DNA of 64,000 nucleotides from CAZYJR01 sp964647905. GTDB lineage: Bacteria > Desulfobacterota > DSM-4660 > Desulfatiglandales > HGW-15. The notes below the pieces were generated by a model. It was not told the DNA's origin and made no database searches. It saw only the letters and a list, made by a program, of their open reading frames with translations. This document shows positions 1 through 8,285 of the stretch, piece by piece. Position 1 is the first letter of the stretch. Every line of letters begins with the position of its first letter. The position numbers and the translations under genes are program-made. The stretch is from positions 62,001-126,000 of the forward strand of contig CAZYJR010000006.1 of NCBI GenBank assembly GCA_964647905.1, written 5' to 3'.

Positions 1-365
1 TTGTTCCCCAGGGTGAGGACCACCCTGTCCGCCTCCTTGACCACCTCGACGTCCTCCTCGAGCGCGTTTTTCAGCACCACGTTCTGGAGCTTCTCCAGAG
101 TGATGTCCTCCTTCTTCAGAGGCGCGGAGCTGAGGGTGATGTTGGTCCCGTCAGGGCTCCCTATGATGGACTGAGCCCCCGGCTTGAACCCGAAGGCGCC
201 CACCAGGGAGTTGAGCGCCAGGCGCTTGTTCTTCTCGTTCACCGTGGCGATGCTCAAAAGAAGCACGAAAAAGGTAAGAAGAAGCGTGGTAAGATCCGTG
301 TACGTGGTCATCCACGTATTCGTGCTCGGGATTTCCCTCTTGTTGTTCTTCTTGATCAAACCCAC
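1..365 (-). CDS. MotB-like flagellar motor stator protein (N-terminal part; runs off the window)
   Basis: About 121 N-terminal residues are visible. They begin with a short basic stretch, then a single membrane helix containing TYTDLTTLLLTFFVLLLS, followed by a charged segment. In MotB proteins the Asp in this helix (here about residue 24) carries protons or ions for torque generation, and MotA is the partner. The OmpA-like peptidoglycan-binding domain expected downstream lies outside the window. I chose the GTG at 365 because GGAGG lies about 11 nt upstream; an in-frame TTG at 359 is the alternative. Other OmpA/MotB-fold proteins are possible, but the Asp-containing helix favours a stator. 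Confidence 0.8.
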   Translation of the reverse strand, partial: MGLIKKNNKREIPSTNTWMTTYTDLTTLLLTFFVLLLSIATVNEKNKRLALNSLVGAFGFKPGAQSIIGSPDGTNITLSSAPLKKEDITLEKLQNVVLKNALEEDVEVVKEADRVVLTLGN

Positions 366-569
366 TTGGTCCGGAGCCTCCGGAGGTCGGGGAAAGGCGT
401 CAATTTTCCCGCCCCATGCGTCAATCGGACGGATACACCCCCCGCTTCAACGCGCCCGGGCCGGGGCGGGGACGAGCCCTGGAACGCAGGGCCGGCGCTT
501 GCACGAGCCGGGATTCCCTGCTTAGTCAACAAGCAACAAGCATGCCACCCGCCCCGCCCCGGGTGCCGG

Positions 570-596
570 TTGACAGGCATTGCATGGTTGATTAAT
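570..596 (+). promoter_or_regulatory. possible sigma-70 type promoter
   Basis: TTGACA at 570-575 is a perfect -35 match. ATTAAT at 591-596 is a weak -10 with a short 15-nt spacer. It would drive the cyclophilin-fold gene at 662. The rest of the 366-661 gap shows nothing else I can support. Confidence 0.3.
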
Positions 597-661
597 CATT
601 GAGTCCGATAACGGGAATGATTGCAGGGACTCGCAACCACAAAAGGGGGGCAAGAAAAACC

Positions 662-1036
662 ATGGAGATCAGGATAACAGCGGGAGACCTCACAATGACC
701 GGCGAGCTGGACGAGACGCCCACGGCCCGGGAGATAGCCGGCGCGCTTCCCATCACGACCCCATTCAACACCTGGGGCGAGGAGATCTACTTCTCGGTGC
801 CGGTGGACTCCGGGTTGGACCATACGGCGCGGGAGGTGGTGGAGCCGGGCGACCTGGGCTACTGGCCGGACGGCCGGGCCTTCTGCATCTTCTTCGGGCA
901 GACGCCGATGAGCTCGCCCGGGAAGATAGTCCCGGCGAGCGCGGTGAACATCATAGGGAGAGTCCACGGGGACCCGGAGCTTTTCAAGGGAGTGATGGAT
1001 GCGGCCGAGATAACCGTGGCCCCGGCCGAGGGCTGA
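662..1036 (+). CDS. cyclophilin-like fold protein (PF04126/TM1367 type)
   Basis: This 124-residue protein resembles the small cyclophilin-like domain family whose founding structure is TM1367. Typical stretches seen are FNTWGEEIYF near the N-terminal third, GDLGYWPDGRAFCIFFG in the middle and a later VNIIGRVHGD. The biochemical role of this family is not established; peptidyl-prolyl isomerase activity should not be assumed. I chose the ATG at 662 because a GGGGGG purine run precedes it at good spacing; the frame is open upstream to 599 but those residues look unrelated to the family. It stands alone, convergent with the amidohydrolase gene 9 nt downstream. Confidence 0.8.
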   Translation: MEIRITAGDLTMTGELDETPTAREIAGALPITTPFNTWGEEIYFSVPVDSGLDHTAREVVEPGDLGYWPDGRAFCIFFGQTPMSSPGKIVPASAVNIIGRVHGDPELFKGVMDAAEITVAPAEG

Positions 1037-1045
1037 TCCCGGGGG

Positions 1046-1888
1046 TCAAGGGAGGCCGTAGACCGAGGCGGCGTTGCCGCCCGTCACCATTTCCACGGCC
1101 CCCGGGGGGAGCCCGGCCTGAACGAGCTCGGAGAGGTAGCGCTCCGCCTTGATCAGGGGGTAGTCCGAGCCGAAGAGGATGCGGTCGAACCCGGCGATCT
1201 CGCCCGCTATCCTGTAGATGTCCGGGCGGTAGAGAAAAGGGGAGGCGGCGGTGTCGAACCACACGTTCCCGAGGACGTCCCCCACCTCCCGCTTGAGGAG
1301 GGCGTAGAATACAAGCCCCCCACCCCAGTGGGCCAGTATGATGCGGTTTCGCGGGTGGTCGCGGAGAAAGCCGTAGAGGTCCGCGAGGTCCATGGGGGTC
1401 TTTCCGGGGTAGCGGTGGCCGACGGGCTCATTGGTGTGGAGCAGCACCGGGGCGTCACGATCTTCACACAGGGCCATGACCTCGCCCAGTACGGGCAGGG
1501 AGCGGAAGGCGGCACCGGAGTGGTAGAGGGCCAGCTCGCCCACGCCCGATAGACCGGCCTCCAGGCACCTTTGCACCTCCCCGAGGCAGCCCGGGGAGGA
1601 AAGCGAGGCGCAGCAGAGCCCGGTGAGCCTCTGCGGCGCACTCTCCACGGATTCCAGGACATAGTCGTTGTGCCTGCGGAAGCGCTCCTCGCTCTCCCAG
1701 GGAAAGCCGAAGATCACGGCGCGCTCCACGCCGGCGCGGTCCATGTCCCTCAGGAGCTCATCCCTGCCGGCCATGGGCGATGCCGGGTCCTTGTAAAGGC
1801 GCTCGAAGGCCGGCTCCCCCTGGAAGTGCCTTCCCCTGGAGTCCCTGAAATCGCGGGGGAAGACGTGGGCGTGGGCGTCTATTATCAT
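1046..1888 (-). CDS. amidohydrolase-family (Amidohydro_2) metal-dependent hydrolase
   Basis: This 280-residue TIM-barrel hydrolase is of the amidohydrolase_2 type. The N-terminal metal motif DAHAHVF (His5, His7), later LHTNEP and LAHWGG histidines, and GSDYPL with the catalytic Asp are all present in the usual order. Relatives include decarboxylases and lactonases, so the substrate cannot be told from sequence. The length is normal and the ATG start directly opens the barrel. It lies downstream of the TlpA-like gene on the same strand with a 12-nt gap and is probably co-transcribed with it. Confidence 0.85.
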   Translation of the reverse strand: MIIDAHAHVFPRDFRDSRGRHFQGEPAFERLYKDPASPMAGRDELLRDMDRAGVERAVIFGFPWESEERFRRHNDYVLESVESAPQRLTGLCCASLSSPGCLGEVQRCLEAGLSGVGELALYHSGAAFRSLPVLGEVMALCEDRDAPVLLHTNEPVGHRYPGKTPMDLADLYGFLRDHPRNRIILAHWGGGLVFYALLKREVGDVLGNVWFDTAASPFLYRPDIYRIAGEIAGFDRILFGSDYPLIKAERYLSELVQAGLPPGAVEMVTGGNAASVYGLP

Positions 1889-1900
1889 GCCGAACGCCGC

Positions 1901-2434
1901 TCAGAGGAGCTTTTTCAGGGACTTTTCGATCGCCCCGGGGGTGAACCCCACGTGCTTGGCCGTTATGCGCCCCTCCCGGTCGACCACGAACATGGTGGGG
2001 ATAGCCACCCTTTGATCGCCGAAGTATTCCCTTACCAGGCCCTCGTTCCCCCTGAGCACCGCATAGTTCATTCGATTGGCCTCCTTGAACTCCCTGAGGA
2101 ACTCATCATCGGCCATACCCGGGTCGTCGAGCGATATCCCCAGGATCACCAGGCCGTCATCCCGGTATCGCTCCTGGAGCTCCACCAGCTCGGGGATGGA
2201 CTTGCGGCAGGGCGGGCACCAGGTGGCCCAAAAATCCACCAGCACCACCTTGCCCAGGTGATCCGAGAGGCTGATCTCCCGCCCCTGGAGGTCTTCGAGG
2301 GTGAAATCCGGGGCCTTGCGCGCATCCTCGCCCCCGCTCCCGCACCCGGAGACGGCCACCGCGGCCAGAAGGACCGCGGTTCCCAAGGGGCGGATGAAAC
2401 GCCTGATGAGCGACCTTTTCACATCGCGGCTCAC
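1901..2434 (-). CDS. TlpA/ResA-like thioredoxin-fold lipoprotein
   Basis: This 177-residue protein has a hydrophobic N-terminus and a lipobox (AVSGC, Cys31), so it is probably a lipoprotein facing the periplasm. The AhpC/TSA-thioredoxin domain follows, with the redox site WCPPC (Cys73, Cys76) inside DFWATWCPPC. Such proteins reduce disulfides, for example during cytochrome c maturation, or act as general oxidoreductases. The GTG start at 2434 overlaps the upstream regulator's stop codon, so translation is probably coupled. A second in-frame GTG four codons later is an alternative start. No cytochrome maturation genes are visible nearby. Confidence 0.88.
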   Translation of the reverse strand: MSRDVKRSLIRRFIRPLGTAVLLAAVAVSGCGSGGEDARKAPDFTLEDLQGREISLSDHLGKVVLVDFWATWCPPCRKSIPELVELQERYRDDGLVILGISLDDPGMADDEFLREFKEANRMNYAVLRGNEGLVREYFGDQRVAIPTMFVVDREGRITAKHVGFTPGAIEKSLKKLL

Positions 2435-2955
2435 CCGGACTCCTCCTCGACCTCGTCCTGCTCGGCCTTCAACTGGGCCTCGAACTCCCTGAAGAACTCG
2501 TCCCTCTCCTTCCAGTCCGGGCCGAACCGCTTGTTGAAGTAGTCGCCCAGGCGATCCAGGAGCTTTTTCCAGACCGGCCTGCCCCGTCCAATGACCACGT
2601 CCTCGAGATAAGTCTGGATCTCGTAGACCCGCTCCTTGGGCAGGAAGGAGACCGCGCCCAGCTTGATTGATTTCTTCAGGGATTCCGGTGACAAGGCGTG
2701 TGCGGTTAGCATCACCGTGGGAAACCCCCTGGAGACCGAGAGCTTCAGGAGCTCAAAGCCGTTAACGCCCATTATGTCCAGGATCACGATATCATACGTA
2801 TAGCTCACCAGATACTGGAAGGCGGTCTCATAGTCCGAGGCCTTGTGGACAAGGCACATTTCCAGCTCCTCCTCCACGGTCTCCAAGACATCGGGCTCGT
2901 CGTCCACCACCAGGACCACCTTATCCTTGAGCGGGCTTTCCTTGGCCACTTCCAT
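2431..2955 (-). CDS. response regulator with receiver domain and C-terminal extension
   Basis: Residues 12-130 of this 174-residue protein form a receiver domain: the acidic pair near residue 19, the phospho-acceptor Asp60 in DIVILDIM, a TAH switch segment and a terminal lysine region. The C-terminal 45 residues are charged and helical and hold no recognised DNA-binding domain. It probably acts through protein contacts. I chose the ATG at 2955 because AAAGGAG precedes it at ideal spacing; the open frame continues to 3021. It is translationally coupled to the TlpA-like gene. No cognate kinase lies adjacent. Confidence 0.85.
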   Translation of the reverse strand: MEVAKESPLKDKVVLVVDDEPDVLETVEEELEMCLVHKASDYETAFQYLVSYTYDIVILDIMGVNGFELLKLSVSRGFPTVMLTAHALSPESLKKSIKLGAVSFLPKERVYEIQTYLEDVVIGRGRPVWKKLLDRLGDYFNKRFGPDWKERDEFFREFEAQLKAEQDEVEEESG

Positions 2956-3177
2956 GAGATCACTCCTTTCGCGGGCTCGATTCCAGGATAGTTTCCGTCC
3001 AGAAATGGCCCTTTCTCCCAATCTCGGCGTCGATCTGCGGGGCTGGTCGTGCGGCGTACTCCAGTACGCCTCCTCCCAACCCCTTGATCTCCTTGACCTT
3101 GGAAGAAATTGCTCATTTTCTGCCCTGGAAACTCCCTAGTGCCGAGAACTCATTTATGGATGGGCACTAGGATAGGC

Positions 3178-3549
3178 TCAACCCTCCTGCACCTCTTTCT
3201 TCTTCTGCTTCTCCTTTTGCTTATCCAGCTTCTTCATCTGGCGCTTGCTCATGGCCGCCTCATCCTGGTCTTCGGCCGTCTTCTTCCTGCTCCGCTTGTC
3301 CCGCTTGGACTCGGCCGCCTTCTCCGCCTTGCGCCGCGCCATCTCCTCGACCTTCTTCTCCTTTTCCTCGATGGCGCGGAGGCGCTGGTCCGCCTCCCTG
3401 AGCTGCGCCCTGAGCATGCGGACCGCACTGTCCCTGGCGATCATCCTGGGGTCCATCCCCCTTACCCTGAGCGCGGACAGGCGCTCGTTCAACTTGGTCT
3501 CCACGTAACTCCTCTGCTCCAGCCGGACTTCCTTGGCCTTGGATGCCAT
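3178..3549 (-). CDS. hypothetical basic coiled-coil protein
   Basis: I do not recognise this 123-residue protein. It is very rich in Lys, Glu, Arg and Ala, and most of it is predicted coiled coil, ending in Lys-rich runs and EVQEG. There is no signal peptide or membrane segment, so it is probably cytoplasmic, and the basic tail could touch nucleic acid or membrane. The ATG at 3549 follows AAAGGAGAG at good spacing, which supports real translation; upstream residues in the open frame look non-coding. It is a single-gene unit between the response regulator and the DUF4143-type ATPase. Confidence 0.6.
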   Translation of the reverse strand: MASKAKEVRLEQRSYVETKLNERLSALRVRGMDPRMIARDSAVRMLRAQLREADQRLRAIEEKEKKVEEMARRKAEKAAESKRDKRSRKKTAEDQDEAAMSKRQMKKLDKQKEKQKKKEVQEG

Positions 3550-3744
3550 TTCGTCTCTCCTTTCCACTGCGTTTCCCCTTTCCCCGGGCAATCCCCGCCC
3601 GGGCAAAAGGGAGCCTTCTCACATGATTTCATACCAGGAAAACAATCAAGAATAAATAGGAAAAAACTCCTCCCGGGCCGCGCATCCCGCCCCGTTATGC
3701 CGGGTCCATGGAAGGAAATCAAGCTCCGCGATGGCCCTCAAAAT

Positions 3745-5073
3745 TTACTGGAGATGGGGACTCCGGTCCCCGGGTTCTTTCCCGAGCAGCCATTTCCACA
3801 CCGGCATGACGGGAATCTTGCCGAGCTCAGGGACGATCCGCTCTCCCTCTTGGTCATAGGTCAGGATCAGCCCCTCCGGGACGGCAAGGGCGGTCATGGC
3901 TTCCCGCAGGCCACGGATTTCCCGCCTTTCGTTTTTCGGGGTCATTTTCCAGCATACCTGGATGGCCGCTTGCGGTTTTACGGCCCCCATGACAATGAAG
4001 TCGCATTCCCCCCTCCCTTTGTAATAAAAGCATTCCGCCCGGCGGCGGAACAGCTCGACGGCGACGCAGTTTTCCAGGAGTTTACCCCTGTTCTCGGAAA
4101 AATCAGAAGCGAGAGAGGAAAAGCCCGTATCCAGCAGATAGATCTTCTTGGGATTCATGATCCGCTTCCTGGCCGAATAACTGTATTTGTTGTGGGCGAT
4201 TATGAAGAAGGCTTCCTGCATGTAGCGGAGGTAGTTGGAGATCGTCTGCTTGCTGCCGGGGAGTCCGTGTCGCTTTAGATGCTTTTCGAAGGTCGAGATC
4301 GAAAACAGATCGGAGAAGGTATTGAGGCTGTAACTCATAACAGCCTCAAGGACATATTTCGCCTTGATGTTGTAACGCTCAAGGATGTCACGGTAATAGA
4401 CCGTCCGGTAGTAGGTCTGCAGGAGCTCCCTTTTTTCGACGGTGCCATGTCTCTTGTGGACCTCCGGAAACCCGCCCTCCTTGAGATAATGATCAAAGGC
4501 CAGCATGACCTTCCCTCGCGCGGGTGTGAGGAGCGTGCGGTCGTCATAAGGGATGCCGCCGTAACGCAGGAGCTCAGGGAGGGAAAAAGGCAGGATCAGG
4601 ATGTTCCGGCAACGGCCGCGCAGCTCCGTCGAGATTTCCCTTTCAAGGAGGCGCGAATTGCTGCCGGAAACGGTAATGCGATATCGGTTCTGATTGTGAA
4701 GCGTACGAAGGACGCGGCTCCAGTCCGGAAGCTGCTGCACCTCGTCGAAAAACAGGAAGGAAGGCGGCTTTCCGGCGACCTGCTGGAAGGCGGCAAGCAG
4801 GGCGTCAGTATCGGTTGCTTTGAAATCCGTGAGGCGGTAATCTTCAAAATCCACGAACAGAATATCTTCCCGGCGCACTCTTCCCGATGCCAGGAGGTCC
4901 TGAATCAGTTGATACAGGTACCAGGTCTTGCCGGCTCTTCTCGGGCCGGCTACTGCGATGATGTCCGATGACCGATCGAGGAAGATTTCCGGGGCATCCC
5001 GCCTCACAGGAGACGGCAAAACCTTTTCCAGGAGCCATTCTGCATTGATTTTCTTCAGAATTTCAGAATTCAT
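3745..5073 (-). CDS. ATPase with AAA_14 and DUF4143 domains
   Basis: This 442-residue protein starts with a P-loop ATPase domain: Walker A GPRRAGKT at residues 43-50, Walker B FLFFDEVQ, and a sensor-like TVSGSNSRLL. The C-terminal half is of the DUF4143 type and contains LENCVAVELFRR and YYKGRGECDF, a segment that resembles the restriction-nuclease-like fold found in this family. Members are widespread and sporadic; many are suspected accessory or toxin-like ATPases, but the function is unknown. The ATG at 5073 sits directly behind an inverted repeat at 5078-5101, suggesting autoregulation. It lies alone between housekeeping genes. Confidence 0.88.
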   Translation of the reverse strand: MNSEILKKINAEWLLEKVLPSPVRRDAPEIFLDRSSDIIAVAGPRRAGKTWYLYQLIQDLLASGRVRREDILFVDFEDYRLTDFKATDTDALLAAFQQVAGKPPSFLFFDEVQQLPDWSRVLRTLHNQNRYRITVSGSNSRLLEREISTELRGRCRNILILPFSLPELLRYGGIPYDDRTLLTPARGKVMLAFDHYLKEGGFPEVHKRHGTVEKRELLQTYYRTVYYRDILERYNIKAKYVLEAVMSYSLNTFSDLFSISTFEKHLKRHGLPGSKQTISNYLRYMQEAFFIIAHNKYSYSARKRIMNPKKIYLLDTGFSSLASDFSENRGKLLENCVAVELFRRRAECFYYKGRGECDFIVMGAVKPQAAIQVCWKMTPKNERREIRGLREAMTALAVPEGLILTYDQEGERIVPELGKIPVMPVWKWLLGKEPGDRSPHLQ

Positions 5074-5077
5074 CTAG

Positions 5078-5101
5078 AATTGTTCACCTCGCTGAACAAT
5101 T
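5078..5101 (-). promoter_or_regulatory. 9-bp inverted repeat before the DUF4143-type ATPase gene (operator or hairpin)
   Basis: AATTGTTCA and TGAACAATT are perfect inverted arms around the 6-nt centre CCTCGC. The repeat ends 4 nt before the ATPase start codon, so it could be an operator or a leader hairpin that hides the ribosome site. Confidence 0.5.
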
Positions 5102-5308
5102 TTATGCGAGGTTGTTTGTTAAAGTCAAGAAGAATATGACCAAAACCTCATGTCTCTACATGCCAACTCGATCCATACCAGAACAAATCACCCGTTCGCC
5201 CCCCGATATTAACCTTGCCCCGGGGCCCTAAGTCCCGGTAGACTGTGCGTTCGGGTTTGAAGGCGAAGATGCGGCCGCCGTGACGGGATCTTACAAGCCG
5301 GATCGGGC

Positions 5309-6448
5309 ATGTTCGAGTACCAATCAGAGGGGCGCTTCTTCGCCCAGGCCCCCAGGGGGCTGACAGAGGCGGCCGCCGGGGAGCTCGCTTCCCTGGGGGC
5401 GCGTGAGATCCGCAAGGCGCACAGAGGCATACACTTCGCCGCGGACGCCGGGTCCCTCTACCGCATAAACTACTCGTCCCGCTTGGTATCGCGCGTGCTG
5501 GCCCCGCTCGCCGGGTTCAAGTGCCACAGCACCAAGTACCTCTACCAGCGGGCCCGGGAGATCCCATGGGAGGAGATATTCTCCGAGAAGCGGACGTTCG
5601 CGGTCTCCTCGGCGGTCGCAAACAGCCGCATACGCCACTCCCGCTACGCGGCGCTCAAGCTGAAGGATGCGGTGGCGGACCGGTTCACGGAGCTCAGGGG
5701 GAGGCGGCCCTCGGTGGACCGCAGGAGCCCGGACGCCCGGATACACCTCCACGTGGAAAACGACCGCGCCACCGTCAGCCTGGACACATCGGGCGGGTCC
5801 CTCCACCGCAGGGGTTACAGGGCCGAGGGCCTGGAAGCCCCCATGCAGGAGACCGTGGCCGCGGCGATCGTTCACTTCTCCGGGTGGCGGGGCGAGCGGC
5901 CCCTTTACGACCCCATGTGCGGCTCCGGGACCCTGCTCCTGGAGGCGCTGATGAGCTGCGCCCGCATCCCGGCGAGCCGCCTGAGGGAGCGCTCCGGCCT
6001 GGAGTCCCTCCCGGACTTTGACCGGGCCCTGTGGCGGGAGATAAAGGAGGAGGCCGACTCCGGGATACGGCTCCCGCCCCAAGGGCTTATAGCTGGGAGC
6101 GACTACTCGCCCGAGGCCGTGGAGGCGGCCGAGGCCAACCGGCGGCGGCTCCCCGGGGGCGGGCTCGTCCGGGTGGAGTGCCGCGATTTCAGGGACCTGC
6201 CCGGGATGGAAGACGCGGTCATCCTCTGCAACCCGCCCTACGGGGTGAGAATGGGCCGGGGGACTGACCTGGGGGCGCTCTACCGGGACCTGGGGGACTT
6301 TCTGAAGCGCCGCTGCAAGGGCTCCAGCGCATTCATCTACTTCGGGGACCCGGGCCTGATACCGTTGGTGCGCCTGCGCCCCGCATGGAAGAAGGCGCTC
6401 AAGAACGGCGGCCTGGACGGCAGGCTGGCGAGATTCGACCTATACTGA
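5309..6448 (+). CDS. THUMP-domain class I SAM-dependent RNA methyltransferase (RlmL/YpsC-like)
   Basis: This 379-residue protein has an N-terminal ferredoxin-like/THUMP region (about 1-160) and a Rossmann methyltransferase domain. The SAM-binding motif is DPMCGSGTLLLEA, and NPPYGVRMG is the N6-adenine/N2-guanine-type catalytic motif. Homologues methylate guanine in rRNA or tRNA; E. coli RlmL makes m2G2445 of 23S rRNA with its N-terminal half. The exact target is uncertain here. The ATG at 5309 starts the conserved FFAQAPRGL segment. lepA follows 34 nt after its stop codon, so both act in translation. Confidence 0.88.
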   Translation: MFEYQSEGRFFAQAPRGLTEAAAGELASLGAREIRKAHRGIHFAADAGSLYRINYSSRLVSRVLAPLAGFKCHSTKYLYQRAREIPWEEIFSEKRTFAVSSAVANSRIRHSRYAALKLKDAVADRFTELRGRRPSVDRRSPDARIHLHVENDRATVSLDTSGGSLHRRGYRAEGLEAPMQETVAAAIVHFSGWRGERPLYDPMCGSGTLLLEALMSCARIPASRLRERSGLESLPDFDRALWREIKEEADSGIRLPPQGLIAGSDYSPEAVEAAEANRRRLPGGGLVRVECRDFRDLPGMEDAVILCNPPYGVRMGRGTDLGALYRDLGDFLKRRCKGSSAFIYFGDPGLIPLVRLRPAWKKALKNGGLDGRLARFDLY

Positions 6449-6482
6449 GCTCGATCGAGCATTTGGAATAGAATTGCAGGAC

Positions 6483-8285
6483 ATGAAAAAGAGCCATATA
6501 CGAAACTTCAGCATCATAGCGCACATAGACCACGGAAAGTCCACCTTGGCCGACCGCCTGATCCAGAGGGCCGGGCTGGTGAGCGAGCGGGACTGGCGCG
6601 ACCAGATCCTGGACGACATGGACATCGAGAGGGAGCGGGGCATCACCATCAAGAGCCAGACCGTGAGCCTGCCCTACGCCGGGGCGGACGGGACCGCTTA
6701 CAGGCTCAACCTGATCGACACCCCGGGCCACGTGGACTTCTCATACGAGGTGTCCCGGGCACTGGCCGCGTGCGAGGGGGTGCTCCTCCTAGTGGACGCC
6801 TCCCAGGGGGTGGAGGCCCAGACAGTGGCCAATGCATACCTGGCCCTGGACCACGACCTCGAGATAATCCCGGTGATAAACAAGATAGACCTCCCCTCGG
6901 CAGACGTGGACCGGGTCAGGTACCAGATAGAATCCGAACTGGGGCTTGACACCGAAGGGGTCCTCCTTTGCTCTGCCAAGGAGGGGACGGGCATCGACGG
7001 GATACTGGAGGCCCTGGTCACCAGGATACCCCCGCCTGGGGGGACGGTGGAGGCCCCCCTGGCCGCCCTGGTCTTCGACGCCCACTACGACCCCTTCCGC
7101 GGGGTCATAGTGAGCTGCCGGATCTTTCAAGGGGCGGTATCCAAGGGCGAGACCATACGCTTCATGTCCAACCGCTCCGGGTACAGGGTGGAGGAGACCG
7201 GCTTTTTCAGGCTCCATCGCGAGCCCCAGGGGACCCTGGAGGCCGGGGACGTGGGGTACGTCATCGCGGGGATAAAGAACATAAGCGACGCCCGCATCGG
7301 GGACACCATGACCCTGGAGGAGCGCTCGGCCGCAGCCCCCCTGCCCGGCTTCCGCAAGGTCAAGCCCATGGTCTACTCCTCCATATATCCGGTGGACTCG
7401 GAGGACTACGAGGACCTCAAGGAGGCCCTTGACCGCTACACCCTGAACGATGCATCCCTGGTCTTCGAGAAGGACTCCTCGGCCGCCCTGGGGCAGGGCT
7501 TCAGGTGCGGGTTCCTCGGCCTCCTCCACCTGGAGATAGTCCAGGAGCGGCTGGAGAGGGAGTACGGCCTCTACATAGTGATGACCGCGCCCAGCGTCCA
7601 GTACAGGTTCGTGCTGCACTCGGGGGAGGAGGTCACGGTCGACAACCCCCAGTCCTATCCCGACCCCACCGAGGTGGAGCAGGCCTACGAGCCTTACATA
7701 AGGGCCTCCATCCTCCTGCCCGAGCGGTACCTCGGGGCGGTGATGAACCTGTGCATGGAGCGCCGCGGGGAGAGGCCCAGGACCACCTACCCGGCGCCGG
7801 GAAGGCTCGAGCTCACCATGGACATGCCGCTGGCCGAGGTGATCTACGACTTCTACGACCGGTTGAAGACCGTGACCCAGGGCTTCGGGTCCCTGGACTA
7901 CGAGCTCCTGGAGTACAGGCCGACCGAGGTGGTGCGGCTGGACATCCTGGTAAACGGCGAGCGCCTGGACGCCCTCTCGGTGATCGTCCACAAGGACCGG
8001 GCAAGGGAGCTCGCGCTCAGGATGTGCGAGCGGCTCAAGGCGGAGATCCCCAGGCACCAGTTCAAGATACCCATCCAGGGCGCGGTGGGCGGAAAGATAA
8101 TCGCGCGCTCCACCATACCCCCCTTCAGGAAGGACGTGACGGCCAAGTGCTACGGCGGGGACATAACAAGGAAGCGAAAGCTTTTGGAAAAGCAAAAGAA
8201 GGGGAAAAAGAAGATGAAGGTGGTGGGCTCGGTAACCATCCCCCAGCGGGCCTTCGTGGCCGCGCTCAAGTCGGACGATGACTGA
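6483..8285 (+). CDS. lepA: translation elongation factor 4 (LepA, back-translocating GTPase)
   Basis: This protein of about 600 residues has the full LepA layout. The GTPase domain carries AHIDHGKST, the effector-region GITI, DTPGH and NKIDLP. Two beta-barrel/EF-G-like domains follow, then the LepA-specific C-terminal domain with RSTIPPFRKDVTAKCYGGD. LepA binds ribosomes and acts in initiation/elongation quality control. I use the ATG at 6483, which gives MKKSHIRNFSIIAHID; a TTG three codons upstream (6474) is possible. The end overlaps the hemW-like start by 8 nt, so the two are coupled. Confidence 0.97.
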   Translation: MKKSHIRNFSIIAHIDHGKSTLADRLIQRAGLVSERDWRDQILDDMDIERERGITIKSQTVSLPYAGADGTAYRLNLIDTPGHVDFSYEVSRALAACEGVLLLVDASQGVEAQTVANAYLALDHDLEIIPVINKIDLPSADVDRVRYQIESELGLDTEGVLLCSAKEGTGIDGILEALVTRIPPPGGTVEAPLAALVFDAHYDPFRGVIVSCRIFQGAVSKGETIRFMSNRSGYRVEETGFFRLHREPQGTLEAGDVGYVIAGIKNISDARIGDTMTLEERSAAAPLPGFRKVKPMVYSSIYPVDSEDYEDLKEALDRYTLNDASLVFEKDSSAALGQGFRCGFLGLLHLEIVQERLEREYGLYIVMTAPSVQYRFVLHSGEEVTVDNPQSYPDPTEVEQAYEPYIRASILLPERYLGAVMNLCMERRGERPRTTYPAPGRLELTMDMPLAEVIYDFYDRLKTVTQGFGSLDYELLEYRPTEVVRLDILVNGERLDALSVIVHKDRARELALRMCERLKAEIPRHQFKIPIQGAVGGKIIARSTIPPFRKDVTAKCYGGDITRKRKLLEKQKKGKKKMKVVGSVTIPQRAFVAALKSDDD

